Below the pieces are notes generated by a model. It was not told the DNA's origin and did not search any database. It saw nothing but the letters and a program-made list of their open reading frames with translations. A stretch of 5,191 bases of DNA from Vulcanimicrobiota bacterium (lineage in GTDB: Bacteria > Vulcanimicrobiota > Vulcanimicrobiia > Eremiobacterales > Eremiobacteraceae). Position numbers and translations under genes: made by a program. Positions 1-5,191 of the stretch are shown here, piece by piece (positions within the stretch are counted from its first letter, which is position 1; each line of letters begins with the position of its first letter). The stretch spans positions 1 to 5,191 of the forward strand of contig JAFANK010000364.1 of the NCBI GenBank assembly GCA_019232725.1, read 5' to 3'.

Positions 1-696
1 GGCGGCGCGGTGCTGGGCGATCGCGTGCGCATGCAGCGCCACGCGGGCGATAGCGGCGTGTTCATCCGCAGCATGGCGGCGCGCCATACGCCCGGCGGCC
101 TCGCGCCGGCCACGCGTGATGTCATCCGCGCCTTCGACGCGTTCGGCTGCGACGTCATCTTGGTCGAGACCGTGGGCGTCGGCCAAGTCGAGCTCGAGAT
201 CATGAAGGTGGCAGACACCGTGATCGTGGTGACGGTGCCCGGCCTCGGCGATTCCGTGCAGACGATCAAAGCCGGGTTGCTCGAAATCGCCGATTGCTTC
301 GTCGTCAATATGGCCGACCGGCCTGGCTCCGCGCTCACAGTCGCGGACCTGCGCGCGATGCTCACGCTGGGCGGCGCCGAGGAGCGGCGACGGCGTTGGG
401 TGCCGCCTATCGTCGAGACGATCGCCATCAACGGACAGGGCGTCGAAAAGGTGTGGGAAGTCTGCCAGCAGCATCGCCACGTGCTGAGCGCTGACGAACG
501 CATGGGCCGCTCGCGCGATCGTCTCCGCGAGGAAGTCCTTGAAGCGGTCACTCGCGGCGTTGGCGCCTATGTCAACGAGTCGCTGTCGCGCAACGGCGAG
601 ATGGAAGAGGTCATGGCTGCAGTGTTGCGGCGCGAGCTCGATCCCAAAAGCGCTGCTGATCGCATCATCGAGCATCACTTACGGCGGCTTTCGTGA
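1..696 (+). CDS. meaB: MeaB/ArgK-family GTPase, methylmalonyl-CoA mutase chaperone (5' end missing)
   Basis: This is a cytosolic G3E-type GTPase. In the known family it escorts adenosylcobalamin to methylmalonyl-CoA mutase and protects or reactivates that enzyme (methylmalonyl-CoA/propionyl-CoA metabolism). The reading frame is open from base 1 and begins inside the conserved GGAVLGDRVRM segment, so the GTG at base 10 is internal and not the start. The family is usually about 320-330 residues, so roughly 90-100 N-terminal residues including the P-loop lie outside the window. Counting the GTG at 10 as residue 1, visible landmarks are VFIRSMA (17-23), GGLAPAT (29-35), DVILVETVGVGQ (48-59, switch region), VPGLGDSVQ (76-84), the G4 site NMAD (100-103), and PPIVETIAINGQGV (132-145, specificity loop). 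A C-terminal helical arm of the dimerising type follows. The G4 lysine is replaced by methionine. The TGA stop overlaps the start of the next gene. Family assignment is secure. Whether a mutase gene lies upstream cannot be seen. Confidence 0.93.
   Translation, partial: GGAVLGDRVRMQRHAGDSGVFIRSMAARHTPGGLAPATRDVIRAFDAFGCDVILVETVGVGQVELEIMKVADTVIVVTVPGLGDSVQTIKAGLLEIADCFVVNMADRPGSALTVADLRAMLTLGGAEERRRRWVPPIVETIAINGQGVEKVWEVCQQHRHVLSADERMGRSRDRLREEVLEAVTRGVGAYVNESLSRNGEMEEVMAAVLRRELDPKSAADRIIEHHLRRLS
693..696 (+). other. GTGA stop/start overlap (translational coupling)
   Basis: The TGA stop of the MeaB gene (694-696) sits inside the GTG start of the DUF1254 gene (693-695). Such 4-bp overlaps usually mark translationally coupled genes on one transcript. 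The alternative GTG at 708, preceded by a GGCGGCGG stretch, would remove the overlap but still leave the genes only 11 nt apart. Confidence 0.7.
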
Positions 697-2147
697 ACGC
701 GGCGGCGGTGCGCGTCTGCGCGGCCGCTGTTGGTCTTCTGCTGTGTCTTGGCACAGCGCAAGCAGCCCCGACACCAGAGCAGGCGCAGTCGATCTCACGG
801 CAAGCGTACATCTACGGTTATCCTCTGGTCGATCTCTATCGGATCTATTACCAGTTCTTCATCAACGACCAGAGCCCGGAGCACCGCCACTACACCAACC
901 GGCTCTATAATGCGCCGGGATTGTTTGGCCCGAACAACACGACCTTGCAAAGCCCGGACGCCGACGTGCTCTTCTCGTTTGCGCTGCTCGATCTGCGCAC
1001 GCAACCGAGCGTCGTGACACTTCCCGCGATCGCACACAATCGCTTTTACTCAGCGCAGTTCGTCGATCAGTACACCTACAACATCGCGTATGCCGGCACG
1101 CGCACAACCGGCGATGGCGGCGGCAAGTTCTTCGTGGTTGGGCCCGGATGGAAGAAGCCTGCACCGGCCGGGATGAAACAGGTGATCCGGGCCGACACGC
1201 AGTTTGTTTTGGTAGCACTCCGGACGCAGGTCTTCAACGCCGCCGATCTGAGTGAGGCACGCAAAGTCCAAGCCGGCTACCGCGTGCAAACGCTCTCTGA
1301 GTATCTCAAAACGCCGACGCCGCCAGCCCCAAAGAAGGTCCATTGGATCTTGCCGCTCGGCCGGGATGCGCAGATGCGCGGGCTCGACTTCTTCAATCTG
1401 CTCGCATTTGTCGCCCAGTTCTGCACGATCGACCCACAAGAGCGACCATTATGGCAGCAATTCGCGACGCTTGGCATCAAGCCAGGCGTGCATTTCGACA
1501 GCAACGCGCTGCCGATCGACGACGTTAAGGCAGTGCGGTCAGGAATGACCGTGGCCCAGCTCGATGTGCTGGCCAAACGCCAATCGCTGACATCTTCCGC
1601 GGGCGTTTTCGGTGACCGAGCTCAACTGCACGGTGACTACCTCACGCGAGCCGCGGGCGCGCAACTCGGCATTCTGGGCAACACTGCGCAGGAAACCTTG
1701 AGCTTTGTCATCATCTTGGACCCGCAGAAAAAAATGCTGTCAGGCCTGCTCAACCGCTATAGCCTGCACTTCGGCCCGCGCGACTTGCCCCCGGTCAACG
1801 CTTTTTGGTCGTTGACGCTCTACGAGCTCCCCTCACGGCTGCTCGTCCCCAACGCGCTCAATCGATACTTCGTCGACTCCGGCATGCTCCAATCGATGAG
1901 CAAAGACAGCGACGGCGGGTATACGATTCTCATCCAGAATCCGACGCCGAACGGCAACCTGGACGCCAACTGGCTGCCCGCGCCCCAAGCGCCATTTTAC
2001 CTGATCCTGCGGCTGTACTATCCAAAGGCCCAAGCGCTGAATGGCCAGTGGAAACCGCCGGCTATCCAGGTGCTTTCTCCCCCAACGCCGATGCCCACGA
2101 TCCCGCCGCCGCCTTCAGGCACGCCTGGCCCGAAGACGTCCCCCTGA
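693..2147 (+). CDS. Secreted DUF1254/DUF1214 domain protein
   Basis: The protein has 484 residues and no known biochemical function. Residues 1-25 look like a Sec signal peptide: Arg7, a hydrophobic core around AAAVGLLLCLG, and a likely AQA|A cleavage site. The Cys at 18 lacks a proper lipobox, so it is probably not a lipoprotein. The N-terminal DUF1254 region (about 38-175) shows YIYGYPLVD, DADVLFSFALLDL, a VDQYTYN stretch and a TGDGGGKFFVVGPGW block. The C-terminal DUF1214 region (about 335-457) shows NAFWSLTLYE, LVPNALNRY, GGYTILIQ, NWLPAPQAPFYLILRLYYP and GQWKPP. The last 23 residues are proline-rich (11 Pro), which is not part of either domain. The start is the GTG that overlaps the upstream TGA (GTGA), with a poor Shine-Dalgarno (CGGCGG, 682-687). 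A second GTG at 708 would also give a good signal peptide. The overlap implies coupling to meaB. Homologues are generally predicted to be extracytoplasmic; the ligand or substrate is unknown. Confidence 0.92.
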   Translation: MNAAAVRVCAAAVGLLLCLGTAQAAPTPEQAQSISRQAYIYGYPLVDLYRIYYQFFINDQSPEHRHYTNRLYNAPGLFGPNNTTLQSPDADVLFSFALLDLRTQPSVVTLPAIAHNRFYSAQFVDQYTYNIAYAGTRTTGDGGGKFFVVGPGWKKPAPAGMKQVIRADTQFVLVALRTQVFNAADLSEARKVQAGYRVQTLSEYLKTPTPPAPKKVHWILPLGRDAQMRGLDFFNLLAFVAQFCTIDPQERPLWQQFATLGIKPGVHFDSNALPIDDVKAVRSGMTVAQLDVLAKRQSLTSSAGVFGDRAQLHGDYLTRAAGAQLGILGNTAQETLSFVIILDPQKKMLSGLLNRYSLHFGPRDLPPVNAFWSLTLYELPSRLLVPNALNRYFVDSGMLQSMSKDSDGGYTILIQNPTPNGNLDANWLPAPQAPFYLILRLYYPKAQALNGQWKPPAIQVLSPPTPMPTIPPPPSGTPGPKTSP

Positions 2148-2160
2148 TTTCCAGAACGCG

Positions 2161-2173
2161 AAAAGATACTTTT
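2161..2173. repeat. Small AT-rich inverted repeat AAAAG-ATA-CTTTT
   Basis: A perfect 5-bp inverted repeat with a 3-nt spacer lies 13 nt after the DUF1254 stop codon. It stands out as A/T-rich in otherwise GC-rich DNA. The stem is too weak for a confident intrinsic terminator. It could be a protein-binding half-site pair or simply part of an AT-rich promoter region. Confidence 0.3.
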
Positions 2174-2179
2174 GAATTA

Positions 2180-2208
2180 TGGTTAGCCTGCCGGCGGCCG
2201 GGTATACT
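2180..2208 (+). promoter_or_regulatory. Possible sigma-70-like promoter for the 59-residue ORF
   Basis: A TATACT hexamer (2203-2208) is five of six to the TATAAT -10 consensus. The best -35 at 17-nt spacing is TGGTTA (2180-2185), only three of six to TTGACA. A better TTGAAT at 2172-2177 is too far away (25 nt). The predicted transcription start near 2214-2216 gives a leader of about 16-18 nt ending at the ATG at 2232 and keeping the GGGGGA ribosome-binding site. The position fits well, but the -35 is weak. Confidence 0.35.
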
Positions 2209-2217
2209 CGTTGCCAC

Positions 2218-2223
2218 GGGGGA
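2218..2223 (+). promoter_or_regulatory. Ribosome-binding site GGGGGA that fixes the ATG at 2232
   Basis: A purine-rich GGGGGA lies 8 nt before the ATG at 2232, a normal Shine-Dalgarno distance. It lies downstream of the in-frame TTG at 2211, so it supports the ATG and argues against the longer TTG reading. Confidence 0.6.
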
Positions 2224-2231
2224 CTTTAGAG

Positions 2232-2411
2232 ATGATCTCATTTCCGCTCGAACTTGTCCGCGAACCGACTGAAGATGATGTGCTGCACATCGATCCGGTG
2301 GTTGAGTACGACCGGCGCAAGGTGTGGCGCGAGTGGGCGACTGCAGTGATGGACGAGGCACCAGAAGCAGTCGAGCAGATCGTCGCCCGCGGCCGCCCAA
2401 CCGGCCCCTAA
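2232..2411 (+). CDS. Small hypothetical protein, 59 residues
   Basis: I do not recognise this protein. The ATG at 2232 is chosen because GGGGGA stands 8 nt upstream and a TATACT hexamer stands at a fitting distance; an in-frame TTG at 2211 has no such support. Third codon positions are mostly G or C, as in the neighbouring genes, which supports real coding. The protein has no signal peptide, no membrane segment and no cysteine. It begins MISFPLELVREPTEDDV, continues with an acidic stretch through HIDPVVEYDRRKVWREWA, and ends in a likely amphipathic helix (about 29-53, with AVMDEAPEAVEQIVA) and a short GRPTGP tail. The composition suggests a small soluble cytosolic protein, possibly a partner or regulator. 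It is flanked by its own putative promoter and a strong hairpin, so it looks monocistronic. A chance ORF is possible but less likely given the signals on both sides. Confidence 0.62.
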   Translation: MISFPLELVREPTEDDVLHIDPVVEYDRRKVWREWATAVMDEAPEAVEQIVARGRPTGP

Positions 2412-2434
2412 ACGTTAGATCAACTACCCAATGT

Positions 2435-2465
2435 AGGGGCGGCACTTTTACGTGCCGCCCTTTAG
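2435..2465 (+). terminator. Strong GC-rich hairpin, probable intrinsic terminator of the small ORF
   Basis: The arms GGGCGGCAC (2437-2445) and GTGCCGCCC (2452-2460) pair perfectly over 9 bp around the loop TTTTAC. A G-T and an A-T pair can extend the stem to 2435/2462. The stem is followed by only three T residues and then AG, so the U-tract is short. It begins 23 nt after the TAA of the 59-residue gene and lies between converging genes. It could also stop read-through from the opposite strand, or be a REP-like element. Confidence 0.65.
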
Positions 2466-2469
2466 CGTT

Positions 2470-2495
2470 GAAAGAGATCGGCTCTAAAGAGTCGA
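2470..2495 (-). terminator. Probable terminator of the beta-CASP nuclease operon
   Basis: Immediately after the TAG stop of the minus-strand gene, positions 2478-2484 and 2489-2495 form a 7-bp stem (one G-T pair) with a 4-nt loop. Read on the minus strand, the stem is followed by the pyrimidine-rich TCTCTTTC. The tail is richer in T than that of the neighbouring plus-strand hairpin, which suits termination of this operon. The stem is modest. Confidence 0.5.
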
Positions 2496-2497
2496 CC

Positions 2498-3874
2498 CTA
2501 CTTTATCTCGACCACTTCGCCTTGTTGTGCGGGCGTCGCATTGATGTGGTACTGCGACGCCACGGCAGCTGCCAGCGATGCAGCCGGGCCGGGATCCGCG
2601 TGCACGATGAACGTCCGCGGCGAGGAAGTGAAGTTGCCGAACCAGCGCAACAGCTCGCTGCGATCGGCGTGCGCAGAAAAGCCGTCGATGTGCGCGATTG
2701 TAGCATGGACATCGATCGGCACACCCATCACCTTCGGGTGTTTTTGCCCGGCCAGCAGCTGCTGCCCGAGCGTGCCCGGCGACTGGAATCCCACAAGACA
2801 CACGGTGTCGTTCGCACGGCCCAACCGGTTGCGCAGATGATGCAGCACGCGGCCACCCGCAGCCATGCCGCTCGAGGCGATGATGATCGCATTGCTTGAG
2901 AGGTCGTTGAGCTTGATCGAGTCCGCTTGCGTCTGGACATTTGTCACGTGCTTGGCACCGATGCTCTCATCGCCCGCTCCGAAGCGCTGGCGAAGGTCAA
3001 AGCGCGTCGCCTCGGGATGGCGCTCCATGATGTCATCTGCTGCGATGCCCATCGGGCTGTCGACATAGATCGCGCAGGCCGGGATACGGTTTGCAGCCTG
3101 CAACTGCCCGATCGCGTACAGCACTTCTTGCGTTCTACCGATCGCAAATGATGGGATCACGAGCACGCCATTCCGACCGAGGCTTGCATTGATCACCGTG
3201 CACAGGTCGTCTTGCGGATCGCTTTGGGGATGCAACCGGTCGCCGTACGTGCTTTCGGCCAGCACATAGTCGGCCTGCGCGATGGGCGTTGGATCGCGTA
3301 AGAGCGGCCTGCCGTAGCGGCCGATGTCGCCCGTGAACACAAGTATCTTGTGCTCAAAGAAGATCTCCATGATCTCGGAACCGAGGATGTGGCCTGCATC
3401 GCTGAAGCGGAACGTACAGCCCGGCAGATCGGTGCACATCTGCCCGTATTCGACATGCGAGAAGAGCGGCACGACCTTCTCGACATCGGCCGTCGTGTAC
3501 AACGGGGTTGTGTGCAGCCCGCGTTCGGGATGACGCGACGCGCGCTTGGCTTCGTCTTCTTGCAGACCGGCCGCGTCGCGCAAGACGAGTTCGGTGACAT
3601 CGGCTGTTGCGGACGTGCAGTAGATGCGACCGCCAAACCCCTGCTGCACGAGCGCCGGCAGGTAGCCGCAATGATCGAGATGGCCGTGGGAGAGCAACAC
3701 CGCGTTCAGATGCGCGGGATCGACGGGCGGCGGCGTCCAGTTCCGCTGGGTCAGCTCGCTCAAGCCCTGATAGAGTCCGCAGTCGAGCAGGACGCGTGTA
3801 CCAGCATCGGTCTCGAGCAGATGCTTGCTGCCGGTGACGACGCCGGCGGCGCCGATGAAGGTGATCCGAGCCAT
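2498..3874 (-). CDS. MBL-fold beta-CASP ribonuclease (RMMBL type)
   Basis: A 458-residue metallo-beta-lactamase-fold protein of the beta-CASP/RNA-specificity class, related to CPSF73-like bacterial proteins such as Thermus TTHA0252. The family hydrolyses RNA phosphodiester bonds with two zinc ions in the cytosol. The MBL core (1-210) begins MARITFIGAAGVVTGSKHL and has motif II HGHLDH (63-68), motif III in DAGHILGS (His162) and motif IV in FTGDIGR (Asp183). Motif A is Glu207 in LAESTYGDR. The beta-CASP insert follows (about 235-360), with VLVIPSFAIGRTQE and IIIASSGMAAGGR. The MBL fold resumes with motif B His402 (GFSAHADR) and motif C His425 (IVHADPGP). All expected ligands are present, so it should be active. 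Length is normal for the family. The ATG lies 3 nt after the LOG-gene stop; an AGG 7 nt upstream may serve as a weak ribosome-binding site. Whether the real substrate is mRNA, a tRNA precursor or something else cannot be told. Confidence 0.93.
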   Translation of the reverse strand: MARITFIGAAGVVTGSKHLLETDAGTRVLLDCGLYQGLSELTQRNWTPPPVDPAHLNAVLLSHGHLDHCGYLPALVQQGFGGRIYCTSATADVTELVLRDAAGLQEDEAKRASRHPERGLHTTPLYTTADVEKVVPLFSHVEYGQMCTDLPGCTFRFSDAGHILGSEIMEIFFEHKILVFTGDIGRYGRPLLRDPTPIAQADYVLAESTYGDRLHPQSDPQDDLCTVINASLGRNGVLVIPSFAIGRTQEVLYAIGQLQAANRIPACAIYVDSPMGIAADDIMERHPEATRFDLRQRFGAGDESIGAKHVTNVQTQADSIKLNDLSSNAIIIASSGMAAGGRVLHHLRNRLGRANDTVCLVGFQSPGTLGQQLLAGQKHPKVMGVPIDVHATIAHIDGFSAHADRSELLRWFGNFTSSPRTFIVHADPGPAASLAAAVASQYHINATPAQQGEVVEIK

Positions 3875-3877
3875 GCG

Positions 3878-4567
3878 TTAGCCTGGCGCTTCCGCGAAGA
3901 CTGATGGGTGCCGGTAGTGCTCGGCGCGATAGACATCGATGCAACGGTCGACGAGCACCTTTGGGTCGGCTTCGTAGATGAGTCGCGCGCCGGTATGCTT
4001 GTGGATCTTCGGCACGATCTCGGGCAGGTGATCGGCGATGCCCGCTGTGTGCGCCAGGATGCCGATGAGTTTGCCTTCGTCGTAAGCGATCGCGAATTCC
4101 CCAAGCGTACCCGATCGGCCGCCGACGATGATGACGATGTCGGATGAATGGATGTTGTCGACTTCACGTCCCATCAAACCGCTACCAGTATAGATGATGA
4201 CGTCGAACTTCTCGACCGGCGACTCGTAGCGAAACACGTGCTCGCTGCGCGACAGCGCTGGTGAAATGCCGATCGACAGACCACCCGCTGCTTTAGCCCC
4301 GCGCGCCGCGTCGTACGGCAGCCCTGGGCATGCGCCGGTGATGAGCGTGCATCCCGCCTGCGCGATCGCGACACCAAGATCATAGCAGCGCCTGCGTATC
4401 TCGACGCTCAAGTCGCCGCCCGCCGAACCCATCACACCGATCGTGCGCACCGTGTTGTCGCGGCAGGGATCGTAATTGGGGTCGAGGTCGGGCGCGACAC
4501 CGGCGGGATCGGCGTATGGATGCAGCTCAGCTCTTGTAGAGCCGTCGCTTTCTCGTGCGTCGGACAT
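3878..4567 (-). CDS. LOG/SLOG-family Rossmann protein (TIGR00725-like)
   Basis: A 229-residue protein of the LOG ('lysine decarboxylase'-like) superfamily, closest in appearance to the TIGR00725/SLOG cluster 4 group. LOG enzymes release the base from nucleoside 5'-monophosphates; SLOG relatives are thought to bind or process nucleotide ligands. After a polar, probably disordered tail (1-39), the Rossmann core starts at TVRTIGVMGSAGG (39-51). It continues with TLITGACPGLPYDAARGAK (74-92), an IIYTGSGLMGRE segment (124-135) and IVIIVGGRSGTLGEFAIAYDEGK (144-166). That last motif corresponds to the classical PGGxGTxxE motif but has an extra residue between GG and GT and lacks the leading proline, so phosphoribohydrolase activity should not be assumed. 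The ATG at 4567 has no clear Shine-Dalgarno; the next in-frame Met (46) lies inside the core. It is the first gene of a two-gene unit with the beta-CASP nuclease. Confidence 0.85.
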   Translation of the reverse strand: MSDARESDGSTRAELHPYADPAGVAPDLDPNYDPCRDNTVRTIGVMGSAGGDLSVEIRRRCYDLGVAIAQAGCTLITGACPGLPYDAARGAKAAGGLSIGISPALSRSEHVFRYESPVEKFDVIIYTGSGLMGREVDNIHSSDIVIIVGGRSGTLGEFAIAYDEGKLIGILAHTAGIADHLPEIVPKIHKHTGARLIYEADPKVLVDRCIDVYRAEHYRHPSVFAEAPG

Positions 4568-4647
4568 GCGAAAGTCGCTTCGTGTCAGCGCCGGTGCGCG
4601 CCTGCGCCAGGCTTCGCCTCGCCTGCGTCAAAGAAATGCATGGGAAC
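4568..4647. other. Divergent 80-bp intergenic region between the LOG gene and bipA
   Basis: Both genes start outward from this GC-rich stretch, so it must hold regulatory information for both unless transcription enters from outside. I find no convincing -10/-35 pair on either strand and no clear Shine-Dalgarno for either start. Small self-complementary runs such as AGGCTTCGCCT (4609-4619) are present but are common by chance at this GC content. Confidence 0.4.
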
Positions 4648-5191
4648 ATGCAGACACGCAGTACGATCAGAAATATCGGCATCGTGGCACACGTCGATCA
4701 TGGCAAGACGACGCTGGTGGATGCCATGCTGCGCCAAGCCGGCATCTTCCGCGATCCCACTGCAGCCGGCGAACGCATCATGGACACCAATCCGATCGAA
4801 CGCGAGCGCGGCATCACGATTTTGGCGAAGAACACCGGCATCATCTGGCACGGCATGAAGATCAACATCGTCGACACACCCGGCCATGCCGACTTCGGCG
4901 GCGAGGTCGAACGCGTGCTGCAAATGGTCAACGGCGTGCTATTGCTGGTCGACGCGGCCGAAGGTCCGCTGCCGCAAACGCGCTTCGTGTTGCGCAAAGC
5001 GCTCGAGCAAGATCTGCCCGTCGTGCTTGTCATCAACAAGATCGACCGTAAAGATGCGCGGCCCGCCGAAGTGCTGGATGAAGTCTTGGCCCTGTTCATC
5101 GACATCGGCTGTGCCGATCACCAGCTCGATTTTCCTGTCGTCTACACCAATGCGCGCGAAGGGACTGCGACCCTCGATCTCAAGCAGCCCG
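4648..5191 (+). CDS. typA: BipA/TypA ribosome-associated GTPase (3' end missing)
   Basis: Only the first 181 residues of a family usually about 600-615 long are present; the frame is open to the right edge. BipA/TypA is an EF-G-like translational GTPase that binds the 70S ribosome and assists 50S assembly, especially under stress or cold. The G domain is textbook: G1 AHVDHGKTT (14-22), switch I region ERERGITILAKNT (51-63, Thr57 in G2), G3 DTPGHADFGGEVERV (76-90), G4 NKID (130-133), and the G5 position at YTNAREG (166-172), where the usual SA is NA. LDFPVVY before G5 and the INIVDTPGHADFGGEVERV run separate it from LepA and EF-G. The ATG at 4648 gives the usual short lead before RNIGIVAHVDHGK; an in-frame ATG at 4636 is an alternative. 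Neither has a well-placed Shine-Dalgarno (GGGA at 4642-4645 is only 2 nt from 4648). Confidence 0.95.
   Translation, partial: MQTRSTIRNIGIVAHVDHGKTTLVDAMLRQAGIFRDPTAAGERIMDTNPIERERGITILAKNTGIIWHGMKINIVDTPGHADFGGEVERVLQMVNGVLLLVDAAEGPLPQTRFVLRKALEQDLPVVLVINKIDRKDARPAEVLDEVLALFIDIGCADHQLDFPVVYTNAREGTATLDLKQP

Noticed and set aside
10..12. GTG at base 10 as the start of the MeaB gene
   Set aside because: The frame is open upstream and the residues before it (GGA) continue a conserved internal MeaB segment; the P-loop must lie further upstream.
1050..1439. 129-residue minus-strand ORF inside the DUF1254 gene
   Set aside because: It lies antisense to a region with clear DUF1254 motifs, with no ribosome-binding site or recognisable domain.
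2211..2231. Extended TTG start for the 59-residue ORF
   Set aside because: The TTG has no ribosome-binding site and would sit upstream of, or at, the predicted transcription start; the GGGGGA lies inside this extension and points to the ATG at 2232.
2324..2899. 191-residue plus-strand ORF running from the small gene into the nuclease gene
   Set aside because: It crosses the terminator hairpins and is antisense to conserved nuclease sequence; the translation is rich in Arg and Cys with no domain.
3350..3904. 184-residue plus-strand ORF opposite the beta-CASP nuclease gene
   Set aside because: It is fully antisense to a gene with conserved catalytic motifs, runs across the LOG/nuclease junction, and its translation shows no recognisable domain. 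Long antisense frames are expected in high-GC DNA.
3354..3944. 196-residue minus-strand ORF in an alternative frame
   Set aside because: It overlaps both the nuclease and LOG genes out of frame and gives an Arg/Ser-rich translation typical of a GC-rich shadow frame.
4601..4625. GC-rich stem-loops upstream of bipA as a riboswitch or attenuator
   Set aside because: The stems are only 4-5 bp, and such pairings are frequent by chance at this GC content; no conserved riboswitch element is visible.
4476..5051. 191-residue plus-strand ORF overlapping the LOG start and bipA
   Set aside because: It is out of frame with the clear BipA G domain and antisense to the LOG N-terminus; the His/Arg-rich product is a shadow of the BipA codons.

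Overview
The window is a compact, high-GC bacterial chromosomal segment with six protein-coding genes. Two are cut by the window edges: a MeaB-type GTPase at the left and a BipA/TypA GTPase at the right. I see no RNA gene, insertion sequence, CRISPR array or phage gene. The taxon cannot be fixed from this sequence. GC-rich third codon positions, a methylmalonyl-CoA mutase chaperone, a secreted DUF1254/DUF1214 protein and a two-gene nucleotide/RNA-enzyme operon fit a free-living high-GC bacterium from a less-studied phylum, and Eremiobacterota- or Chloroflexota-like lineages are a guess only.

Left block, plus strand (1-2147): the C-terminal two thirds of a MeaB/ArgK GTPase overlaps by 4 bp (GTGA) with a 484-residue exported protein carrying an N-terminal DUF1254 and a C-terminal DUF1214 domain. 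The overlap implies translational coupling of a cytosolic cofactor chaperone with a secreted protein of unknown function.

Middle block (2148-2497): an AT-richer gap with a possible promoter, then a free-standing 59-residue ORF of unknown function with a good ribosome-binding site. A strong hairpin on the plus strand and a weaker one facing the other way separate it from the convergent gene to its right.

Right block, minus strand (2498-4567): a LOG/SLOG-type Rossmann protein is followed after only 3 nt by an MBL-fold beta-CASP nuclease with all its metal-ligand motifs. The two are almost certainly one operon. An 80-bp GC-rich gap separates this operon from bipA/typA, which starts divergently and runs off the right edge.

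The most interesting points are the altered G4 motif (NMAD instead of NKAD) in the MeaB homologue, the MeaB-DUF1254 coupling, the orphan 59-residue ORF, and the LOG-beta-CASP operon. Nothing here proves a new system. The LOG-nuclease pair is the best candidate for a functional unit that has not been well described.
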